From contig JAGHZG010000101.1 in assembly GCA_017743275.1 (NCBI GenBank), positions 1 to 6,310 of the forward strand: a stretch of 6,310 nucleotides of DNA. Reading direction: 5' to 3'. The DNA is from Chloroflexota bacterium (GTDB taxonomy: Bacteria > Chloroflexota > Anaerolineae > B4-G1 > DUEL01). Made by a program: the position numbers and the translations under genes. The notes beneath the pieces are model-generated. The model made no database searches, was not told where the DNA came from, and was given only the letters and a program-made list of their open reading frames with translations. Of the stretch, positions 4,333-6,310 are shown piece after piece (position 1 is the first letter of the stretch; each line of letters begins with the position of its first letter).

Positions 4333-5631
4333 CTACATTTGCTCCAGTTTCCGCCGCAGTTCCTGAGGTGTCGCGGCGAGCAGCGGGACGTAGCGGGTGC
4401 CCGGATAGTACCGCCGGAAGAAGGCCTCCAGGTCGCCCGGCCACTTCTGCGGATTGATGGCGATGACCGTCTTGCTCAGCAGTGCTCCGATGCCCGCGTC
4501 GTCGGCGCTGCCGCCGATGGTCCAGCGGCGCCGATCCCACGCCCCGCTCTCCAGGATAGCCCGCACCCATTCCGGACCGGCATCGGGCGGGAGCAGGACG
4601 TAGGTCCGGTCGTACTGTTCCCGGGGCAATCCCCACACTTTGGGACGGACGGTGAGGGTCATCTGGGCCAGGGGGGTGGCGACCCCCTCTACCAGCAGGG
4701 ATAGCCTGTGCTCTCCGGCCTTCTGGGGGATGAAATCCCAGAGGTAGGGAGGACTCACGTTCGCCCCGCCAGGCGTTACAGGCAGGAATGCGCCGTCGGG
4801 GCCGGTGACGCGCAACGAAGGCCCCCTCAGTGCCTGGTCGGACTGGGCCGTGACCCGGACGGTCTGCCCGACCTCCGGGGATGTTGGCTCCGCCGTCATC
4901 TGCACCTGAGGGGTGGGGCTGACCGCCGCCAGCACCACGTTGTCCCAGTAGGCATCGTTGTGCTTGAAGGGCCAGAGGGTGCGGGAGCGCAGGAAGACGG
5001 TCACCCGGTCGGCCTGCGCGGTCACCTCCACGGAGGGAACCTGGTGGTAGGCGTTGTAGATGTGGGCCCCCTTTCCCCAGACCACCGTGGGCGCATAGGG
5101 GTTGGTGCCGCCAGTGGGGTCTATGCCCAGCCAGAAGGTGAAGTTCCTCTCGGCATCGTCCAGACCGGGGGTGCCCTCCTCGGCGAAGAACGGATTGTAT
5201 CCCACACGGGCACCCTCACTCCAGCGGGGGTCGCTTTCTCGGGGAGATCCCCAGGCGTTGCTCCAGGCGTGCGCCCAGGCGGAGAGACGGAGGCGGGTGC
5301 CCGGTGTCACCGTCACCTGCTGGAAGAGCCCCGCGTCGTGGATGCGGGAGAAGGTGAAGAGCAGGCATCCCCAATTGCCGGCGTGGACCCGGCGGGGGTC
5401 TGGCGTCAGGCCGCAGGGCCGGACCTCCGGCGCTGACCAGCCCACCCCGTTCTGGGGGTCATGCTCCACGGGCAGGCCGTGCCGATACCAGGCCATCCAC
5501 CCTTGGGGACAGGCGATTTCCCCCGCCTCCCGTTCGTAGGGCGTACCCCCTACCGGATAGACGACGCACCGGTGATGGTTGCCTTCCCATCCGCGCTCAA
5601 AATCGCCGTTGCGCAGGAGATTTGGTGCCAT
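4333..5631 (-). CDS. Carbohydrate-binding-like / Ig-like multidomain protein of unknown function
   Basis: A protein of 432 residues that I cannot name. Residues about 3-235 look like a beta-sandwich carbohydrate-binding-type module. They open with NLLRNGDFERGW, typical of CBM4/22-like galactose-binding folds, and close with AYWDNVVLAAV. They are rich in Trp, Tyr and Gly. Residues about 240-330 are Ig-like (TSPEVGQTVRVTAQ ... YLWDFIPQKAGEHRLSLLVEG). The last 100 residues hold YDRTYVLLPPDAGPEW, the loop TIGGSADDAGIG and FFRRYYPGTRYVPL, a compact alpha/beta region with no recognised active site. ATG 5631 is preferred over ATG 5652 because AAAGGGGG sits 4-5 nt upstream of it, and 5652 has no such site. 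There is no signal peptide, transmembrane helix or sortase/S-layer motif, which is odd for this architecture. It may act inside the cell, be exported in a non-classical way, or be a cargo or phage-derived protein. Confidence 0.75.
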   Translation of the reverse strand: MAPNLLRNGDFERGWEGNHHRCVVYPVGGTPYEREAGEIACPQGWMAWYRHGLPVEHDPQNGVGWSAPEVRPCGLTPDPRRVHAGNWGCLLFTFSRIHDAGLFQQVTVTPGTRLRLSAWAHAWSNAWGSPRESDPRWSEGARVGYNPFFAEEGTPGLDDAERNFTFWLGIDPTGGTNPYAPTVVWGKGAHIYNAYHQVPSVEVTAQADRVTVFLRSRTLWPFKHNDAYWDNVVLAAVSPTPQVQMTAEPTSPEVGQTVRVTAQSDQALRGPSLRVTGPDGAFLPVTPGGANVSPPYLWDFIPQKAGEHRLSLLVEGVATPLAQMTLTVRPKVWGLPREQYDRTYVLLPPDAGPEWVRAILESGAWDRRRWTIGGSADDAGIGALLSKTVIAINPQKWPGDLEAFFRRYYPGTRYVPLLAATPQELRRKLEQM

Positions 5632-5652
5632 AATGCCCCCTTTTGCTGTCAT

Positions 5653-5805
5653 GGATCACGATCTGTCGGCGAAGGCCGACACCCGGCACGAAGTGCCCAG
5701 GAAGGGCGATTTCAATCTTCAATCGGCGTGAAATTAACCCTTTCTGTAACTACCCAATTTTCGCCCAAATTAGGGGCCTGATGCCCTGGCGAGCTTGCCT
5801 GAAAG
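5653..5805. other. Intergenic region with tandem hairpins before the mobile element
   Basis: This gap between the divergent unknown-protein gene and the mobile element has no coding frame. It holds TGTCGGC/GCCGACA (5664-5670 and 5675-5681, 4-base loop). Next to it is an imperfect stem, CCCGGCAC/GTGCCCAGG (5682-5701), whose minus strand reads CCTGGGCACTTCGTGCC, close to the stem of the tmRNA terminator. A tandem TTCAATC pair follows at 5711-5724. The AT-rich stretch 5729-5770 could include the outer end of the insertion sequence. No confident promoter is seen for the minus-strand gene. Confidence 0.4.
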
Positions 5806-5823
5806 GGTGACAGATGGTATATG
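5795..5823 (+). promoter_or_regulatory. Possible promoter of the transposase gene
   Basis: TTGCCT (5795-5800), a 17-bp spacer and TATATG (5818-5823), each four of six consensus, would start transcription near 5830. That start is inside the hairpin, so the resulting mRNA would lack its outer 5' arm. The match is weak, but the spacing is exact and the placement fits the gene. Confidence 0.4.
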
Positions 5824-5864
5824 GATGAGAGATTCCCCATCTCTTATCCAGGAGGTCTGTCACC
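5806..5864 (+). promoter_or_regulatory. Long hairpin flanking the transposase ribosome-binding site
   Basis: The outer stem is GGTGACAGA (5806-5814) with TCTGTCACC (5856-5864), 9 bp and perfect. The inner stem is TGGATGAGAGAT (5822-5833) with ATCTCTTATCCA (5839-5850), 12 bp with one G-T wobble and loop TCCCC. The Shine-Dalgarno GGAGG (5851-5855) is the internal loop between the two stems, and ATG 5865 abuts the outer stem. A transcript entering from outside would hold the site between two stems. A transcript starting inside would not form the outer stem. Confidence 0.65.
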
Positions 5865-5969
5865 ATGTCTGTACTCAATGACGCTTCCCAGGAGCACCGC
5901 ACCTTCACCGCCCGGGCCACTCTGGTGCCATCGGCATCCACGAATGTTCTTATTCCTGATGGAACTTAA
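5865..5969 (+). CDS. Short frame after a strong ribosome-binding site, out of frame with the transposase
   Basis: ATG 5865 follows AGGAGGT with a spacing of 8 nt, the best translation signal in the region. It opens a 34-codon frame beginning MSVLNDASQEHRTFTARATL and ending IPDGT, stop at 5967-5969. The transposase-like frame lies in the +1 frame and has an ATG at 5959, overlapping this stop by 11 bp. The frame could be the original transposase N-terminus cut off by an indel, or a short leader whose translation feeds re-initiation at 5959. I cannot tell which. Confidence 0.45.
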   Translation: MSVLNDASQEHRTFTARATLVPSASTNVLIPDGT

Positions 5970-6310
5970 AGTCCAACGGCTCGGCCTGCTGCAGCCCATC
6001 TTCCAGAAAGTCCGGATTGCCCCAAAAAAGACGGTCAAATTCTCCCCAGCCGAGAAGTTAGAGGAAGTGGTGGTGCAACAGGTCTTCTCCGGCAATGAGT
6101 CGTTGCTGAAGGCCTTGCAACCGCTGGTAGAAGCCGCCGAATCGGTTCTGGAATTGGATGAAGCCAAACGGCAGCGCACCATCCTGCGGATTGATGCGGG
6201 CGGCGGAACGGTAGACCTGGTCAACTGGCTGCTGGAGCGAGGATACCAACTCCACTGCAAGGATTACTCCGGGCATCGGGCGGAAAAGTTGGCCGCCAGT
6301 GTCCAGGAGT
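5959..6310 (+). pseudogene. DDE transposase, probably internally deleted; 3' part outside the window
   Basis: From ATG 5959 the frame is open to the window end (117 codons). The start, MELKVQRLGLLQPIFQKVRI and KKTVKFSPAEKLEEVVV, resembles the N-terminus of a transposase group I associate with Chloroflexota. The next part, QQVFSGNESLLKALQPLVEA, LELDEAKRQRTILRIDAGGG and NWLLERGYQLHCKDYSGHRA, resembles the catalytic core, with D at residue 81 of IDAGGG as the likely first DDE aspartate. In such proteins I expect roughly 130-150 residues between the SPAEKL segment and the FSGN segment; here they adjoin at about residue 45, so an internal deletion is likely. The best-placed start codon, ATG 5865, is in another frame. 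The frame is also open upstream to ATG 5878, but that stretch is Pro/Arg-rich shadow sequence. The family call is from memory of motifs. Confidence 0.65.

Larger units (their letters stand above)
5806..6310 (+). mobile_element. Left part of an insertion sequence, running off the window
   Basis: The transposase fragment and the hairpin just ahead of it mark the beginning of a DDE-type insertion sequence that continues past the window. The true left terminus is not identified: it may lie anywhere in about 5729-5806. Neither its terminal inverted repeat nor the target duplication can be confirmed without the right end. Confidence 0.65.

Noticed and set aside
2734..5765. Shared 12-mer CCAATTTTCGCC in the tRNA-Val promoter spacer (minus strand) and at 5754-5765 (plus strand)
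   Set aside because: A 12-base match within 6.3 kb over both strands is expected about by chance, and the flanks do not align.
5737..5808. Inverted repeat ACCCTTTC (5737-5744) and GAAAGGGT (5801-5808) as a possible insertion-sequence end
   Set aside because: Only 8 bp with a 56-bp gap. Without the right end of the element it cannot be told from chance, so it is not called as a terminal repeat.
5844..6276. Minus-strand frames opposite the transposase fragment (5844-6260 and 6058-6276)
   Set aside because: The plus strand carries recognisable transposase segments in the same place. The minus-strand translations are Ser/Arg/Cys-rich with no domain.

Overview
The window looks like chromosomal DNA from a GC-rich bacterium, probably a member of the Chloroflexota (Anaerolineae-like, possibly thermophilic). 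This is an inference. It rests on high GC3 coding, a THEP1-type NTPase, a lone carbohydrate-binding/Ig-like protein, dispersed short palindromic repeats and a transposase fragment of a type I associate with that phylum. No taxonomic marker settles it.

Layout from left to right. On the minus strand, murJ (lipid II flippase, 2486 to 984) is followed 33 bp downstream by a class I SAM-dependent methyltransferase (950 to 120), so the two probably form an operon. Further upstream on the same strand is tRNA-Val(GAC), with its own consensus promoter and an intrinsic terminator. Back to back with the Val promoter is a near-perfect sigma70 promoter (TTGACA-N17-TACAAT) that fires rightward into a stable-RNA cluster: tRNA-Ser(UGA), tRNA-Ser(GCU), tRNA-Arg(GCG) and tmRNA (ssrA, tag ANTWAAIPVAA). 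A perfect 16-bp terminator hairpin ends this cluster.

Downstream lies a plus-strand P-loop NTPase of the THEP1 family. It converges, across a 15-bp GC hairpin, on a minus-strand gene for a roughly 432-residue protein that I cannot name. That protein has an N-terminal jelly-roll carbohydrate-binding-like region, an Ig-like region and a C-terminal domain of unknown role. The right end of the window enters an insertion sequence. Its transposase reading frame starts behind a hairpin that flanks its Shine-Dalgarno and runs off the window. It looks internally deleted and out of frame with the best-placed start codon.

Themes worth attention are: a dispersed repeat of about 85 bp with a GTGCCAGGC/GCCTGGCAC hairpin (two inverted copies about 1.1 kb apart, plus a related hairpin used as the tmRNA terminator); an unusual GCG anticodon for tRNA-Arg; a tRNA-Ser leader that duplicates the tRNA's own 3' acceptor strand; and a probable RNA switch at the transposase start. 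Four tRNAs lack an encoded CCA, while the tmRNA encodes it. I see no CRISPR array, toxin-antitoxin pair or defence cassette.
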